Positions 26,402-37,569 are shown, numbered from the stretch's first letter. The stretch: 64,000 nucleotides of DNA from Izhakiella capsodis (GCF_900115045.1 NZ_FOVC01000014.1:1-64000), one strand, 5' to 3'. Numbers and translations: made by a program. The notes: a model not told the origin generated them from the sequence alone.

Positions 26402-26491
26402 CGCATTTCTCCCTGTTTACACCTGGATGTTAAACCCAGGTCGCGGTTAAACCTGGTGCGATTCAAGCCAGATACAAAAAAAGGATATTAA

Positions 26492-26510
26492 CAGGCCGCG
26501 ATGCGGCCTG
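26492..26510 (-). terminator. Terminator after gltL
   Basis: CAGGCCGC-ATC-GCGGCCTG, perfect 8-bp stem, about 10 bp after the gltL stop on the minus strand, followed by TTAATATCC then T-run. Confidence 0.75.
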
Positions 26511-26520
26511 GATAGCGCAG

Positions 26521-27246
26521 TCAGTGCAGGATTTTGGCGAGGAAATCTCGTGCGCGTTCAGATTTCGGGTTTGAGAAAAAAGCCTCTTTATTCACATCTT
26601 CAATGATCCTGCCTTCATCCATGAAAATGACGCGGTTGGCAACGTTGCGGGCGAAACCCATTTCGTGAGTGACCACCATCATGGTCATGCCTTCGTTCGC
26701 CAGTTCGACCATGACGTCCAGTACTTCATTAATCATCTCCGGATCAAGAGCGGAGGTGGGTTCGTCAAACAGCATGGCGACTGGGTCCATACAGAGTGCG
26801 CGGGCAATGGCCACGCGCTGCTGCTGGCCGCCGGAAAGCTGACCGGGATACTTATTGGCATGTGCCGATAAGCCAACACGTTCAAGCAGTTTCAGCCCCT
26901 TTTGACGGGCCACGGCCTCGTCGCGTTTCAACACTTTTACCTGTGCCAGCACCAGGTTTTGGATAATAGTCAGATGTGGGAATAGCTCGAAATGCTGGAA
27001 TACCATACCGACTTGGGAGCGCAGCTTCGCGAGGTTGGTTTTTTTGCTGGTCACTTCAGTGTCGTTTACGGTAATGCTGCCTTGCTGTACAGGTTCAAGG
27101 CCGTTTACGGTTTTAATCAGCGTGGATTTACCTGAGCCTGAAGGACCACAAACCACGACCACTTCACCTTTATTGACTTGTGTCGAACACTCGGTCAGCA
27201 CCTGAAAGTGACCATACCACTTTGAAATATTGTTCAGGATAATCAT
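26521..27246 (-). CDS. gltL: Glutamate/aspartate ABC transporter ATPase GltL
   Basis: 241 aa cytoplasmic ATPase of the periplasmic glutamate/aspartate uptake system. Walker [10 protein letters not shown] (residues ~34-42), Q-loop, signature [15 protein letters not shown], Walker [12 protein letters not shown] and switch His VVTHEMGF are all present. One base separates it from gltK. Last gene of gltIJKL, with a terminator directly after. Confidence 0.96.
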   Translation of the reverse strand: MIILNNISKWYGHFQVLTECSTQVNKGEVVVVCGPSGSGKSTLIKTVNGLEPVQQGSITVNDTEVTSKKTNLAKLRSQVGMVFQHFELFPHLTIIQNLVLAQVKVLKRDEAVARQKGLKLLERVGLSAHANKYPGQLSGGQQQRVAIARALCMDPVAMLFDEPTSALDPEMINEVLDVMVELANEGMTMMVVTHEMGFARNVANRVIFMDEGRIIEDVNKEAFFSNPKSERARDFLAKILH

Positions 27247-27924
27247 TTAAACTGTCCTTTTTTTCTTTAAGTAGCTGGCCAGCAGCGAAGCGCTGAGGCT
27301 AATAACGAAATAAACCGCGCCGGCAAAGAGCACCATTTCAATTTCCGTGCCACTGTTAACGCCAAGGGTATCGGCCGTACGGAAGAAATCGGCAAGGCTC
27401 AAAACATAGACCAGTGAGGTATCCTGAAACAGAACGATGCCTTGGGTAAGCAGTAGCGGCACCATCGCACGAAAGGCCTGGGGCAAGATAATCAGCCGCA
27501 TTGATTGACCATAGGTCATACCCAATGCCAGTGCTGCATGAGACTGGCCGCCGGAAATACTTTGAATGCCCGCGCGGATAATTTCTGCGTAATAAGCCGC
27601 TTCAAACAGCGAGAAAGCCACTATTGCCGATATCAGGCGTATATCGCTTTGAGGCGATAAGCCCAGCACCTGCTGCAAAAAGCGCGGTACTACCAGGTAG
27701 AACCACAACAGCACCATGACCAGAGGAACGGAGCGGAACAGATCCACGTAGAGTCTGGCAAACCAACGCAGTGGCAGGAAGTCTGAAAGGCGCATCACTG
27801 CCAGCAGGGTGCCCCAAATAATGCCAAATATTACCGCGGTAATCGTGATCTTCAGAGTCACTATCATACCGGCCAGTAGCCAGGGCAGGTTGGGAATAAT
27901 GGTGCTCCAGTCAAATTCGTACAT
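27247..27924 (-). CDS. gltK: Glutamate/aspartate ABC transporter permease GltK
   Basis: 225 aa inner-membrane permease of the HisMQ type with about five helices and the EAA loop ([19 protein letters not shown], residues ~115-135). With GltJ it forms the heteromeric channel. Its start codon overlaps the last base of gltJ, and it ends one base before gltL. Confidence 0.95.
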   Translation of the reverse strand: MYEFDWSTIIPNLPWLLAGMIVTLKITITAVIFGIIWGTLLAVMRLSDFLPLRWFARLYVDLFRSVPLVMVLLWFYLVVPRFLQQVLGLSPQSDIRLISAIVAFSLFEAAYYAEIIRAGIQSISGGQSHAALALGMTYGQSMRLIILPQAFRAMVPLLLTQGIVLFQDTSLVYVLSLADFFRTADTLGVNSGTEIEMVLFAGAVYFVISLSASLLASYLKKKRTV

Positions 27925-28664
27925 TATTGACCTCCCATGCTGCCGGGCAGACGGACTTTGCGTTCAACAACCATCATGATCAGCATGATCACCAGGTTAA
28001 TGGCGATGTAGGCGAGGGTAATGGCAGTAAAAGATTCATAAGCGTGCGCGGAATAATCAAGTAGTTTGCCAGCCTGAGCCGCCATTTCAGCCAGACCGAT
28101 CGTTGAGGCGACGGATGAGTTTTTTACCAGGTTCAGCATTTCTGACGTCATTGGTGGCACGATGACGCGGTAAGCGTTAGGCAGCAGCACATGCCGGTAA
28201 GTCTGCGGTAGCGTCAGCCCCATAGCCAGTCCGGCGTTTTTTTGCCCGCGCGGCAGCGACTGAATCGCAGCGCGTACCTGTTCGCAGACACGGGCTGCGG
28301 TAAACAGGCCAAGACAAAAAACGGAGGAAATAAAAAACTGAATGTTTGGGTCCAGATCCTGTTTAAACCAGGTACTCATTGATCCCGGTAGTAATTCTGG
28401 CACAACGAGATACCAGATAAAAAACTGAACAATCAGCGGTACGTTGCGAAATAGCTCGACATAGACAGTACCGATAGCGGATAACCCGCGATTGGGTACA
28501 GTGCGTAGAATACCGAATAGTGAACCAATCAGAAAAGCAATGACCCAGGCGCACAGCGAAACGCATACGGTGGTCTGGAAACCTGCCCACAGCCAGCCGA
28601 GATAGGTGGTATTGCCGAACGGCGCTGATTGTAAAAAGATACCCCAGTTCCAGTCTATGGACAT
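27924..28664 (-). CDS. gltJ: Glutamate/aspartate ABC transporter permease GltJ
   Basis: 246 aa inner-membrane permease, partner of GltK. Starts [11 protein letters not shown], has about five helices and the EAA loop ([19 protein letters not shown]). Separated from gltI by 149 bp that hold a terminator-like hairpin, the usual arrangement for making more binding protein than channel. Confidence 0.95.
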   Translation of the reverse strand: MSIDWNWGIFLQSAPFGNTTYLGWLWAGFQTTVCVSLCAWVIAFLIGSLFGILRTVPNRGLSAIGTVYVELFRNVPLIVQFFIWYLVVPELLPGSMSTWFKQDLDPNIQFFISSVFCLGLFTAARVCEQVRAAIQSLPRGQKNAGLAMGLTLPQTYRHVLLPNAYRVIVPPMTSEMLNLVKNSSVASTIGLAEMAAQAGKLLDYSAHAYESFTAITLAYIAINLVIMLIMMVVERKVRLPGSMGGQ

Positions 28665-28676
28665 ATGGACTCCGTT

Positions 28677-28700
28677 GAAAAAGGGTAGCTAAGCTACCCT
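28677..28700 (-). terminator. Partial terminator between gltI and gltJ
   Basis: On the minus strand AGGGTAGCT-T-AGCTACCCT is followed by TTTTT and then the gltJ ribosome site. The stem is near-perfect but short. Probably lets only part of the transcripts continue into gltJKL. Confidence 0.6.
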
Positions 28701-28784
28701 AAGATTGTGCGAGGCTTCTGTGTCTATCAGCCAGAGGGAACGGCTCCGGCGGACACTGTTTTTGAGCCTGTTGTCAACAATCGC

Positions 28785-28802
28785 AGGGCAGCAGGCTGCC
28801 CT
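28785..28802 (-). other. Hairpin just after gltI
   Basis: AGGGCAGC-AG-GCTGCCCT, 8-bp perfect stem ~12 bp beyond the gltI stop, without a T-run. Likely a 3' stabilising hairpin for the gltI message. Confidence 0.5.
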
Positions 28803-28813
28803 TATCGTCATTA

Positions 28814-29710
28814 TTAGTTCAATGCTTTGTCGTTCGGCGATTTGAAGGTGGTCTTCATGTCTTCCGACAGTTCAAAGTTCATATTCAGACTCTTCGGTGG
28901 GATAGGCTGGTTAAACCAGATGTCAAACCACTTCTCCGCCTGACCAGTGGTCTGAGCCTTAGCAATGGTATCGTCAACCAGAGCCTTGAACGCCGGATCG
29001 TCTTTACGCAGCATGCAGCCGTAGGCTTCTTTCGACTGTGCGGTGCCTACAATAACCCACTGGTCGGGTTTTTTGGCTTTTGCACGTTCACCGGCAAGCA
29101 GCGCATCGTCCATCATAAAGGCCACTGCCCGTCCACTTTCCAGAGCACGGAAAGCATCGCCGTGATCTTTGGTGCTGATGATACGCATACCCATTTTTTT
29201 CTCGTCATTAAGCTTGTTCAGCAGAATTTCCGAGGTGGTACCGGAAGTGACGACGACCGTTTTCCCCTTCAGGTCGTCAAAATCTCTTATCGGACCGTTT
29301 TTCTTCACCAGCAAACGCGTGCCGACAACAAAAATGGTGTCGGAGAACGCCGCCTGTTTCTGGCGTTCCAGGTTGTTGGTTGTGGAGCCGCACTCGATGT
29401 CATAAGTTCCGTTTTGCAGCAGCGGGATACGGTTTTGTGAGGTGACAGGCAACATCTTCACTTCAAGGTCAGGCTTGTTGAGCCTGGCCCTGACTGCGTC
29501 AACGATAGCATTGGAATAATCTTGTGAATAACCGACGACTTTCCGCTGGTTATCGTAATAAGAAAAGGGAACGGAGGACTCACGGTGACCGATGACGATC
29601 ACGCCGCTGTCATTGATTTTCTTCAGCGTGCCCGTCAGGTCCTCTCCCTGAGCTGCCGTTGCTGTAGCACCGAGCAACATAAGAGAGAACGCCAGTTTAC
29701 ACATTTGCAT
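28814..29710 (-). CDS. gltI: Glutamate/aspartate periplasmic binding protein GltI
   Basis: 298 aa including a signal peptide (cleavage near AAQGED). Captures Glu/Asp in the periplasm and delivers them to GltJK. The SBP-3 signature is clear: GHRESSVPFSYYDNQRKVVGYSQDY, TYDIECGSTTNN, VVTSGTTSEILLNKLN, and the DKALN end identical to E. coli. ATG 29710 (MQMCKLAF) lies five bases after AAGGAG; the frame opens two codons earlier with a GTG inside the ribosome site. First gene of gltIJKL. Confidence 0.96.
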   Translation of the reverse strand: MQMCKLAFSLMLLGATATAAQGEDLTGTLKKINDSGVIVIGHRESSVPFSYYDNQRKVVGYSQDYSNAIVDAVRARLNKPDLEVKMLPVTSQNRIPLLQNGTYDIECGSTTNNLERQKQAAFSDTIFVVGTRLLVKKNGPIRDFDDLKGKTVVVTSGTTSEILLNKLNDEKKMGMRIISTKDHGDAFRALESGRAVAFMMDDALLAGERAKAKKPDQWVIVGTAQSKEAYGCMLRKDDPAFKALVDDTIAKAQTTGQAEKWFDIWFNQPIPPKSLNMNFELSEDMKTTFKSPNDKALN

Positions 29711-30071
29711 TTCCACTCCTTAACAAGATTTGACGCAAATTATAATTAACAGCGCCTGATGTTATGTTTATCGTCAGCATTAACACTCTCTGAGGAGGTA
29801 AGCTCTCCCTTAAAATAGCTGAGTGTTAATATTTTGTAATATTAAAGTTATTATTTTGCGATGCATGCCGCACCAGTTTGAGCCGTTAATGTCTTTCATG
29901 CGCTCTACTGGCGCACTCTTTGCCCATTAATGGTGCGTAACGCCCGCTGGTGACACGGGGAAACCTCAGCCGTCTATTGCGCAGAAATATTTTGCAATAG
30001 ACATGCCAGAATTTTTTCCTACGGCGTTATTAGTGAGACAGATACGCCGACAGGTTGTCGGCGTACTGGGT
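29711..30071. other. 361-bp gap between gltI and lnt
   Basis: Contains the gltI promoter region on the minus strand (A/T-rich from ~29730 to 29860) and, at 30043-30065, a 10-bp perfect hairpin TACGCCGACA/TGTCGGCGTA just after the lnt stop, with only a weak T-tract, which probably ends the lnt transcript. No coding sequence seen. Confidence 0.55.
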
Positions 30072-31598
30072 TCAGCGGCGGCGGATGAAGAAGGCGGCGG
30101 TGATGCCTGCGCCCAGCGTAATAAGCCAGATGCTCAGATTACCGGTGCGGGCGTAAGGGGTCAGTCCGGTGGTTGGTGTCACGCGCGCTTGCAGCACTCC
30201 ACGAGTAAACTGGGGCAGAGTACTTGCCAGGCTACCGTCGGCGTTAATAACGGCAGTGATGCCGTTATTCGTGTCCCGCAGCAGCGGTCGGCCCAGTTCA
30301 AGCGCACGCATACGGGCCATCTGAAAATGCTGCCAGGGTCCGATTGAATGGCCGAACCATGCATCGTTCGAAATGGTCAGCAGGAAGTTGGTATCCGGTC
30401 TGAAGTTATCGCGGACGTGCTCGCCTAATACAATTTCGTAGCAGATAGCTGCGGTCAGATTGTAGCCGTCAACTTTCAAAGGCGGTTGCAGGTAAGGGCC
30501 ACGACTGAAACCGGACATCGGTAAATTGAAAAATGGTGCCAGCGGACGCAGCAATGATTCCAGTGGAACGAATTCGCCAAATGGTACCAGGTGGTTTTTC
30601 TGATAGCGATCGTGGCTCAGATAGCTGTATGGCGTTTTATTACCCAATACGATAATCGAGTTGTAATCGTGGTAGCGATTGTTTACCAGCCTTGAGTCGA
30701 CGATACCGGTGATGAGCGCGCTGCCGTAATCGCGCAGGGTATGATCTACGGCGTGTAAAAATGGCTGCTGATTGCTTTCCAGATCGGGAATGGCGGACTC
30801 AGGCCAGATAATAATCTGATCTTTGCCTAACAGCGGGTGTGTCAGGCTAGTGTAGATATCCAGGGTAGTGCTCAGCTGGTTAGGGTCCCATTTCAGCGAC
30901 TGGGGAATATTTCCCTGTACCAGCGCCACATTAACGGCACGTTCAGGCTCTGGCTGATACCAGGCAACAGAGTGCAAGGGCCAGGGAAGTATCAGCAGTA
31001 GCAACGCCGCGACGGCAGAACGCCAGCTGCGCTGAAGCAGGGCATAAACGGCGAGGCCGCTAATGACCACCAGCAGGAAGGTTATACCTTCAACCCCCAG
31101 CAGTGGGGCAATGCCTTTTAGCGGGCCATTGATTTGACTGTAGCCGAACTGCAACCAGGGAAAACCGGTGAGCACCCAGCCGCGTAAAAATTCACTTATT
31201 TGCCAAAGAACTGGCGCAGCCAGCGCCAGTCGGATCAGTGTCGTCTGAGGAAATAATTTGCTGAGTACGCCGGCAAACAGCAGGGGATACAGTGACAGAT
31301 AGGCAGCGAGTAGCACGACCAACGCAACGTTAACCGGTCCGGGCATGCCGCCGAAGGTCGCTATGCTGACGTATACCCAGTGGATGCCGCTGCCAAACAG
31401 GCCAAGTCCCCAGGCGAAGCCGATAGCTGCGGCCTGCATTGGACGACGCGCCAGGGTTAGACCCAGCAGGCCCATGAGTGAAATCAGCCCTGCGAGCCAA
31501 AAATCATAAGGTGAAAAAGCGAGCGTGCCACAAGCGCCGGTTAAAAGCGCCAACAGCAGGCGAACCCGCTGGCGCTGAAGCAGAGTAACCATATTCAT
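30072..31598 (-). CDS. lnt: Apolipoprotein N-acyltransferase Lnt
   Basis: 508 aa inner-membrane enzyme that adds the third acyl chain to lipoproteins, needed for export by Lol. About six N-terminal membrane helices, then a periplasmic nitrilase-like domain with the Glu-Lys-Cys triad: WPESAIP (near 264), [12 protein letters not shown] (near 332) and AICYEIV (Cys near 384). Ends IRRR. Nine bases downstream of corC, as in E. coli. Confidence 0.96.
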   Translation of the reverse strand: MNMVTLLQRQRVRLLLALLTGACGTLAFSPYDFWLAGLISLMGLLGLTLARRPMQAAAIGFAWGLGLFGSGIHWVYVSIATFGGMPGPVNVALVVLLAAYLSLYPLLFAGVLSKLFPQTTLIRLALAAPVLWQISEFLRGWVLTGFPWLQFGYSQINGPLKGIAPLLGVEGITFLLVVISGLAVYALLQRSWRSAVAALLLLILPWPLHSVAWYQPEPERAVNVALVQGNIPQSLKWDPNQLSTTLDIYTSLTHPLLGKDQIIIWPESAIPDLESNQQPFLHAVDHTLRDYGSALITGIVDSRLVNNRYHDYNSIIVLGNKTPYSYLSHDRYQKNHLVPFGEFVPLESLLRPLAPFFNLPMSGFSRGPYLQPPLKVDGYNLTAAICYEIVLGEHVRDNFRPDTNFLLTISNDAWFGHSIGPWQHFQMARMRALELGRPLLRDTNNGITAVINADGSLASTLPQFTRGVLQARVTPTTGLTPYARTGNLSIWLITLGAGITAAFFIRRR

Positions 31599-31607
31599 GA
31601 GAATGTT

Positions 31608-32486
31608 TTATTCATCCAGCGTAGGTAATGGGGCGTCATCCGGTATGCGCACGTGAACCTGAATAATACGCCGGCTATCGGCCATTGCGACTTTAAACTG
31701 GTAACCATCAATAACAATGCTTTCGCCTCGCGAGGGAAGATGGCCAAAACCCTGCATCACCAGACCGCCTATTGTATCAACTTCGTCATCACTGAAGCCG
31801 GTCTGGAAAATTTCATTAAAGTCCTCGATTGAGGTAAGCGCCCGCACTGCGAAAGTGTGGCGACTTAGCTGACGGATATCGCGATCCTCTTCATCATCGT
31901 ATTCGTCTTCAATTTCTCCGACGATAAGCTCCAGGATATCCTCTATGGTCACCAGACCGGAAACGCCGCCAAACTCATCAATGACGATCGCCATATGGTA
32001 ACGCTGTGAACGAAACTCTTTGAGCATGCGATCAACGCGCTTACTTTCCGGCACCACTACCGCGTTACGCAACACTTTTTCAATGCTGAAAGGCTCTGAA
32101 TCGCTGCTCATAAACGGCAGCAGATCTTTCGCCATCAGAATACCTTCTACATGATCGCGATCTTCGCTGATAACCGGAAAGCGTGAATGTGCCGATTCAA
32201 TAATAACGTCCAGGCACTCATCCAGGGTTTGATTACGCTTAAGAGTAATCATCTGGGAGCGGGGGATCATAATATCGCGAACGCGCTGCTCTGCCACGTC
32301 CATCACCCCTTCCAGCATATCGCGTGTATCTGGGTCGATCAGCTCTTTTTGCTCGGAATCTCGGATCAGTTCCAGCAGCTCATCACGGTTTTTCGGCTCG
32401 CCGTGAAACAGCTGATTAAGAATAAGGGCAAAAAAGCCCTTCTTACTATTGGGGCTGTCGCTATTCTGAGAATGGTCATCGCTCAT
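31608..32486 (-). CDS. corC: CorC (YbeX), CBS-domain protein of the Mg2+/Co2+ efflux pathway
   Basis: 292 aa, the E. coli length. Two CBS domains (about residues 70-190) and a C-terminal CorC/HlyC domain (from ~205). Cytoplasmic; linked genetically to CorA-dependent Mg2+/Co2+ efflux and, in more recent work on ybeX, to ribosome metabolism. The N-terminus [31 protein letters not shown] is close to E. coli. Between ybeY (166 bp) and lnt (9 bp). Confidence 0.95.
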   Translation of the reverse strand: MSDDHSQNSDSPNSKKGFFALILNQLFHGEPKNRDELLELIRDSEQKELIDPDTRDMLEGVMDVAEQRVRDIMIPRSQMITLKRNQTLDECLDVIIESAHSRFPVISEDRDHVEGILMAKDLLPFMSSDSEPFSIEKVLRNAVVVPESKRVDRMLKEFRSQRYHMAIVIDEFGGVSGLVTIEDILELIVGEIEDEYDDEEDRDIRQLSRHTFAVRALTSIEDFNEIFQTGFSDDEVDTIGGLVMQGFGHLPSRGESIVIDGYQFKVAMADSRRIIQVHVRIPDDAPLPTLDE

Positions 32487-32652
32487 GGCGTTTTTTTGTC
32501 TTTCACTCGTAAATAAAAAAAGGGCTGTCCGTCTGGCGAACAGATGAAAATTACAGGCCGCTTCCCGCAGGCTGGCTTTATCTTGCCTGATAACAGCGGT
32601 TCTTCATGATAGCCAGGATACAAAACGGCAGTGTACAAAGCGTAAGTCAACA

Positions 32653-33120
32653 CTATTCTTTTTCCGAAATGTACGGATCAGCATAGCCGAGAGCAAGCAT
32701 TATCTCGGTTTCCAGCGCTTCCATTCTCTCGGCTTCATCATCGTCAATATGGTCGTAACCAAGCAGATGCAGGCTGCCATGAATGACCATATGCGCCCAG
32801 TGTGCTTGCAGCTGTTTGTGCTGTTCGCTGGCTTCTTGCTCCACCACCTGGCGACAAATAACCAGATCGCCCAGCAGTGGTAACTCAATCTCTGGCGGTG
32901 CTTCAAAAGGAAACGACAGCACGTTGGTCGGCTTATCTTTGCCGCGCCAGGTGAGATTAAGATCCTGACTTTCCGCAACGTCCACCAGCCGGATGGTCAC
33001 TTCGCTTTCTACCAGAAAGCGTGGCAGTACCGCCTCCAGCCAGTGCTGAAAGTCCTCTTCTGCCGGTAAGCCTGTGGGATTATCGCAGGCAATTTGTAGA
33101 TCGAGGATGACAATGCTCAT
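32653..33120 (-). CDS. ybeY: Endoribonuclease YbeY (rRNA maturation and quality control)
   Basis: 155 aa. Metal-dependent RNase needed for 16S rRNA 3'-end maturation and 70S quality control. The zinc triad is in [15 protein letters not shown] (about residues 110-124), the family signature HGxLHLxGYDH. Start ATG 33120 overlaps the ybeZ stop by four bases, so translation is coupled. Confidence 0.96.
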   Translation of the reverse strand: MSIVILDLQIACDNPTGLPAEEDFQHWLEAVLPRFLVESEVTIRLVDVAESQDLNLTWRGKDKPTNVLSFPFEAPPEIELPLLGDLVICRQVVEQEASEQHKQLQAHWAHMVIHGSLHLLGYDHIDDDEAERMEALETEIMLALGYADPYISEKE

Positions 33121-34184
33121 GGGTTGTCCTGCGGTGCGGCAGCTGATGCCTGAAGCACTTCGTGTTTGCGTTCGGCAGCGATAGCGTTACGCCGCCGCTG
33201 ATCGGCCTCTTCCCAGCGCTCATAAGCAGTGACGATGCGTGCAACTACCGGGTGACGTACCACATCCTCGCTGTGGAAGAAGTTAAAGCTTATCTCTTCA
33301 ACGTCAGACAGAACCTCAATGGCATGACGCAGACCAGATTTAAGGTTACGCGGCAGGTCAATTTGCGTGATATCGCCGGTGATTACCGCTTTAGAATTAA
33401 AGCCGATGCGTGTCAGGAACATCTTCATCTGTTCAAGGGTAGTGTTCTGGCTCTCATCGAGAATAATAAAGGCATCATTCAGCGTTCGACCGCGCATATA
33501 CGCCAGTGGAGCAACTTCAATAACGTTACGTTCAATCAGTTTTTCTACGCGCTCAAAGCCCAGCATTTCGAAGAGTGCGTCATAAAGCGGCCGTAGGTAG
33601 GGGTCTACCTTCTGGCTGAGATCGCCAGGCAGAAAACCGAGTTTTTCTCCGGCTTCAACCGCCGGCCGGGTCAGCAATATACGGCGAATGTCCTGTCGCT
33701 CCAGTGCATCTACAGCCGCCGCAACGGCAAGATAGGTTTTTCCTGTACCGGCGGGGCCGACGCCAAAGCTAATATCGTGGTCAAGAATATTGGCAATGTA
33801 TTGCGCCTGGTTTGGCGTGCGCGGTTTGATGACCCCGCGTTTGGTTTTAATATTGACGGCTTTGCCATATACCGGCACGTTTTCTGCCGTTTGCTCCAGT
33901 ACCCGGCTCTCTTTTATCGCCAGATGGATCTGCTCAGGGTCAATATCCGGGATGTTGCCGCCGCGTACTGGAGCGGTATCAACATAAAGTGTTCTCAGTA
34001 TATCTGTCGCAGCATCAACACTCAGCACACGGCCTGTCAGTTTGAACGCATTATCACGACGATTGATTTCAATACCTAAACGGCGCTCAAGCTGTTTAAT
34101 GTTGTCATCAAACGGGCCGCAGAGGCTAAGCAGACGGTGGTTATCAGCAGGTTCTAAAGTAATTTCACGTGTTTCGGTTATCAA
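33117..34184 (-). CDS. ybeZ: PhoH-like ATPase YbeZ
   Basis: 355 aa. P-loop NTPase of the PhoH family that works with YbeY. Walker [12 protein letters not shown] (residues ~138-148) and Walker [12 protein letters not shown] (~237-247) are clear. The start is TTG 34184, with AAGGA five bases upstream, and the first residues ([14 protein letters not shown]) align with E. coli. Slightly longer C-terminal tail (Ala/Pro/Gln) than E. coli. The miaB stop lies 195 bp upstream. Confidence 0.95.
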   Translation of the reverse strand: MITETREITLEPADNHRLLSLCGPFDDNIKQLERRLGIEINRRDNAFKLTGRVLSVDAATDILRTLYVDTAPVRGGNIPDIDPEQIHLAIKESRVLEQTAENVPVYGKAVNIKTKRGVIKPRTPNQAQYIANILDHDISFGVGPAGTGKTYLAVAAAVDALERQDIRRILLTRPAVEAGEKLGFLPGDLSQKVDPYLRPLYDALFEMLGFERVEKLIERNVIEVAPLAYMRGRTLNDAFIILDESQNTTLEQMKMFLTRIGFNSKAVITGDITQIDLPRNLKSGLRHAIEVLSDVEEISFNFFHSEDVVRHPVVARIVTAYERWEEADQRRRNAIAAERKHEVLQASAAAPQDNP

Positions 34185-34349
34185 ACTAATCCTTTGGGTC
34201 GCTCAGGGCCAGTTGCGTGTTTCAACAGCGCTTGCCGGCGTTGTCAGATTACAGTTATGACAAATTATTTATGCCCTTGCCGCACAGTGCAAGTCGTAAA
34301 ATAATTATTTGGGTCAGGAGGGGCGTTTACAAGGGGGGGATGTTGATCG

Positions 34350-34370
34350 GCGGCGGAATGTTTCCGCCGC
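34350..34370 (-). terminator. GC-rich hairpin after miaB
   Basis: GCGGCGGAA / TTCCGCCGC, 9-bp perfect stem with a 3-nt loop, ~10 bp after the miaB stop. No T-run (ATCAACATCCC follows), so either a weak terminator or a processing/stability hairpin between miaB and ybeZ. Confidence 0.5.
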
Positions 34371-34379
34371 GGGAATCAA

Positions 34380-35804
34380 TCAGGGCTGATAGGTCCCTAC
34401 ACCCAGTTCATTTTCTTTGCGGGTGCGGGCGATAACTGAAGCGGGCGTTTCAAAAACGCGTAGCCCCATCTGATCTTCGGTAAGCACTACAATGCCGCGC
34501 AGCGAGTTGGGGTAGACGTCAACGATCTCTACATCAACAAATTTGCCGATCATATCAGGCGTGCCCTCGAAGTTGACCACGCGATTGTTTTCTGTGCGGC
34601 CAGACAGCTCCATGACATTTTTACGTGAAGTGCCTTCCACCAGAATTCGCTGAATACTGCCCAGCATGCGGCGGCTCCAGGCCATTGCCTGCTGGCTGAT
34701 GCGATCCTGCAAAATGTACAGGCGCTGTTTTTTCTCTCCTTCGGTTACGTCATCCGGGAGATCCGCCGCCGGCGTACCCGGACGTGCGGAATAGATAAAA
34801 CTGAAGCTCATATCGAAATTGACGTCGGCTATCAGCTTCATGGTCTGTTCGAAGTCAGTATGGGTTTCGCCGGGGAAACCGATGATGAAATCAGAGCTGA
34901 TCTGAATGTCCGGGCGTACGTTGCGTAACTTGCGGATAATCGATTTGTACTCCAGTGCAGTATGCGCACGTTTCATCATCGTCAAAACACGATCTGAGCC
35001 GCTCTGTACCGGAAGGTGCAGGAAGCTCACCAGTTCAGGAGTATCACCATAAACTTCGATGATATCGTCGGTAAACTCGATAGGATGGCTGGTAGTGAAG
35101 CGAATGCGATCAATTCCGTCGATAGCGGCAACCAGCCGCAACAGTTCGGCAAAGCTGCAGATTTTGTCATCAAAGGTGGCTCCGCGATAAGCATTAACGT
35201 TCTGCCCTAACAGGTTTACTTCGCGTACCCCCTGCGCCGCTAATTGGGCGATTTCGAACAGCACGTCGTCGCAGGGTCGGCTGACCTCTTCTCCGCGCGT
35301 ATAAGGCACTACGCAGAAGGTACAGTATTTATTGCAGCCTTCCATGATCGAAACAAACGCGGTCGGACCTTCTGCTCGCGGTTCTGGCAGGCGATCAAAT
35401 TTTTCAATTTCCGGGAAGCTGATGTCGACGACCGGGCTTTTGGAACCGCGTACGGTGTTGATCATTTCTGGCAGGCGATGCAGCGTCTGCGGGCCAAATA
35501 CAATATCGACGTAGCTGGCGCGCTGGCGAATATGCTCTCCTTCCTGCGACGCTACGCAGCCACCGACGCCGATAATCAGCTCGGGGTTTTGCTCCTTCAG
35601 CGTCCGCCAACGGCCAAGCTGATGGAAAACTTTTTCCTGGGCCTTTTCGCGAATAGAGCAAGTATTTAGCAGCAGAATGTCCGCTTCTTCGGCCACCTCG
35701 GTTAGCGTATAGCCGTGCGTGCTCTCCAGCAGATCGGCCATCTTCGATGAATCGTATTCATTCATCTGACAGCCCCAGGTTTTGATGTGCAGTTTTTTAT
35801 TCAT
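34380..35804 (-). CDS. miaB: tRNA 2-methylthio-N6-isopentenyladenosine methylthiotransferase MiaB
   Basis: 474 aa, as in E. coli. Radical-SAM enzyme that thiomethylates A37 of tRNAs reading UNN codons. N-terminal UPF0004 cluster Cys in [17 protein letters not shown] and GGCVASQE; radical-SAM cluster CNKYCTFC (about 157-164); C-terminal TRAM domain from ~380. Start 35804 ([13 protein letters not shown]) by homology; the frame runs 63 codons further upstream with no similarity and over the ubiF promoter region. Divergent from ubiF. Confidence 0.96.
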   Translation of the reverse strand: MNKKLHIKTWGCQMNEYDSSKMADLLESTHGYTLTEVAEEADILLLNTCSIREKAQEKVFHQLGRWRTLKEQNPELIIGVGGCVASQEGEHIRQRASYVDIVFGPQTLHRLPEMINTVRGSKSPVVDISFPEIEKFDRLPEPRAEGPTAFVSIMEGCNKYCTFCVVPYTRGEEVSRPCDDVLFEIAQLAAQGVREVNLLGQNVNAYRGATFDDKICSFAELLRLVAAIDGIDRIRFTTSHPIEFTDDIIEVYGDTPELVSFLHLPVQSGSDRVLTMMKRAHTALEYKSIIRKLRNVRPDIQISSDFIIGFPGETHTDFEQTMKLIADVNFDMSFSFIYSARPGTPAADLPDDVTEGEKKQRLYILQDRISQQAMAWSRRMLGSIQRILVEGTSRKNVMELSGRTENNRVVNFEGTPDMIGKFVDVEIVDVYPNSLRGIVVLTEDQMGLRVFETPASVIARTRKENELGVGTYQP

Positions 35805-35982
35805 CGACTTGCCATTACTCAATGCAGAACGGAACGCAGGGCGCGTATTGTAATGCTTTGATGCTGTTGTGACCAGATCAGCGTGCTTTTCTCTGCACTG
35901 TGTTGAAAATCCGGTAAACTTCGGGTTAACCGGCACCCGGCTTTCAGCGTTAAAGTTGGTGCAGTATGTAAAAGGAGTAACG

Positions 35983-37170
35983 ATGACAAACAATCAGCCT
36001 GCTGCGGCGCAAGTGACCCTGGTGGGTGGCGGAATGGTCGGCGCCGCCCTGGCCTGTGGTCTGGCATCACAAGGATTTAACGTAACGGTGATTGAAACCA
36101 AAGCGCCCCCGGATTTTGACCCGGCTAAGCCGCCTGACTTACGCATTTCCGCAATTGGTGCGGCTTCGGTCGATTTACTGCGTGAACTGGATGTATGGCA
36201 GTCGGTACTGGCAATGCGTGCGTTTCCTTATACCCGACTGGAAACCTGGGAGTGGGAAAACGCGCAGCTGGCGTTTGACGCAAAAAGCCTCGGGTTATCG
36301 GCGTTGGGCTACATGGTTGAAAATAATGTGCTGCAGCGTGCGCTCTGGGAGCGTATGACTCAGCTAAACGTCAGGATTATTTCACCGGCCAGCGTGGCAA
36401 TGCTGGCACCGTTTGAACAGGGATGGGTGCTGACGCTTGATGATGGTTGCCAACTCCAGACTCAGCTGCTGGTTGCCGCAGACGGTGCAAACTCCCGCGT
36501 GCGCCAGCTGGCAGGGATCGGCATTCAGGGCTGGCAATATGCTCAGTCCTGTATGTTGATTAGCGTCAGGTGCGAACAGCCGCCCGGCATGGCGACCTGG
36601 CAGCAATTCACACCACAGGGACCGCGCGCTCTGCTTCCGCTGTTTGATAACTGGGCCTCGCTAGTATGGTATGACGCCCCAGCACGTATACGTCAGTTAC
36701 AGGCAATGTCGATGGCGCAGCTGGAAAAAGAGATCCAACGTGAGTTTCCTCCTCGCCTTGGGAAAGTCACACCGGTGGAGGCAGGATCGTTCCCGCTGGT
36801 CCGTCGCCATGCTAAGCGTTATGTGCTGCCGGGGCTTGCACTGGTTGGCGATGCGGCTCATACCATTAACCCGTTAGCCGGGCAGGGCGTTAATCTCGGT
36901 TATAGGGATGTTAACGTCTTAATTGATGTACTGAGTAAAGCGTGTCATAGCGGACAGGCGTGGAGCAGTGAAGCGGTACTGCAACGCTACGAGCGTCATC
37001 GCCGCTACGATAATCTGCTAATGCAAAGCAGCATGGATTTGTTCTATCTGGCGTTTAGTAACCGAGTTACGCCGCTGAAAATTGTCCGAAATCTCGGATT
37101 ACTCGCTGCTGAGCACAGCGGTGTCCTAAAGCGGCAAGCACTGAAATATGCACTGGGATTGTCGCAGTGA
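35983..37170 (+). CDS. ubiF: 3-demethoxyubiquinol 3-hydroxylase UbiF
   Basis: 395 aa FAD monooxygenase that hydroxylates C6 of the ubiquinone ring precursor in aerobic ubiquinone synthesis. Dinucleotide motif [14 protein letters not shown] (residues ~13-26), middle DGANSRVRQ motif, and [22 protein letters not shown] near 290. ATG 35983 with AAGGAG seven bases upstream. Ends just before a terminator shared with the convergent tRNA operon. Confidence 0.95.
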   Translation: MTNNQPAAAQVTLVGGGMVGAALACGLASQGFNVTVIETKAPPDFDPAKPPDLRISAIGAASVDLLRELDVWQSVLAMRAFPYTRLETWEWENAQLAFDAKSLGLSALGYMVENNVLQRALWERMTQLNVRIISPASVAMLAPFEQGWVLTLDDGCQLQTQLLVAADGANSRVRQLAGIGIQGWQYAQSCMLISVRCEQPPGMATWQQFTPQGPRALLPLFDNWASLVWYDAPARIRQLQAMSMAQLEKEIQREFPPRLGKVTPVEAGSFPLVRRHAKRYVLPGLALVGDAAHTINPLAGQGVNLGYRDVNVLIDVLSKACHSGQAWSSEAVLQRYERHRRYDNLLMQSSMDLFYLAFSNRVTPLKIVRNLGLLAAEHSGVLKRQALKYALGLSQ

Positions 37171-37220
37171 TAGTGGAGATCTCTGCCTCACCCTTTACTA
37201 AAAAAAAGACGTCAGAAAAC

Positions 37221-37250
37221 AAAAAAGCCCGTAAAAAGCGGGCTTTTTTG
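37221..37250. terminator. Bidirectional terminator for ubiF and the tRNA operon
   Basis: A-run + GCCCG-loop-CGGGC + T-run, fully symmetric, so functional on both strands. Confidence 0.92.
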
Positions 37251-37258
37251 TTAAATGT

Positions 37259-37332
37259 TGGCTGGGGTACAGGGATTCGAACCCCGGATGGCGGAATCAG
37301 AATCCGCTGCCTTACCGCTTGGCGATACCCCA
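37259..37332 (-). tRNA. tRNA-Gln (anticodon CTG)
   Basis: Cloverleaf folds: acceptor TGGGGTA/TACCCCA, anticodon loop TTCTGAT, T-loop TTCGAAT, encoded CCA. 74 nt; the variable loop is four instead of five bases. Corresponds to glnV/glnX of the E. coli metT-leuW-glnUW-metU-glnVX operon; only one CTG copy is present. Confidence 0.94.
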
Positions 37333-37338
37333 ATAATA

Positions 37339-37415
37339 TACAGCCTAAGAAGGGAATCGAACCTGTGACCCCAGCATTATGAGTGCTGTGCTCTAACCAG
37401 CTGAGCTACGTAGCC
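37339..37415 (-). pseudogene. Degenerate elongator tRNA-Met copy
   Basis: From the 5' end through about position 64 it is identical to the intact tRNA-Met at 37658-37734 (anticodon CAT). The last ~13 nt diverge: CCC is followed by TTCTTAGGCTGTA instead of GTCGTAGCCACCA. That breaks two acceptor pairs (2:71 and 6:67) and one T-stem pair, changes the discriminator base and removes the encoded CCA. Only six bases separate it from the next tRNA-Gln. It sits in the place of metU. Probably non-functional. Confidence 0.8.
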
Positions 37416-37462
37416 ATAACGTCTTATATGCCGATTGCAATCTGTTGCAATCATTCAAAAGA

Positions 37463-37537
37463 TGGCTGGGGTACCTGGATTCGAACCAGGGAATGCCGGT
37501 ATCAAAAACCGGTGCCTTACCGCTTGGCGATACCCCA
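37463..37537 (-). tRNA. tRNA-Gln (anticodon TTG)
   Basis: 75 nt, acceptor TGGGGTA/TACCCCA, anticodon loop TTTTGAT (TTG), T-loop TTCGAAT, CCA encoded. Counterpart of glnU/glnW; one copy only. Confidence 0.95.
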
Positions 37538-37569
37538 TCTCTTTTAAATTTACAAACCGCTTAGGCAAA

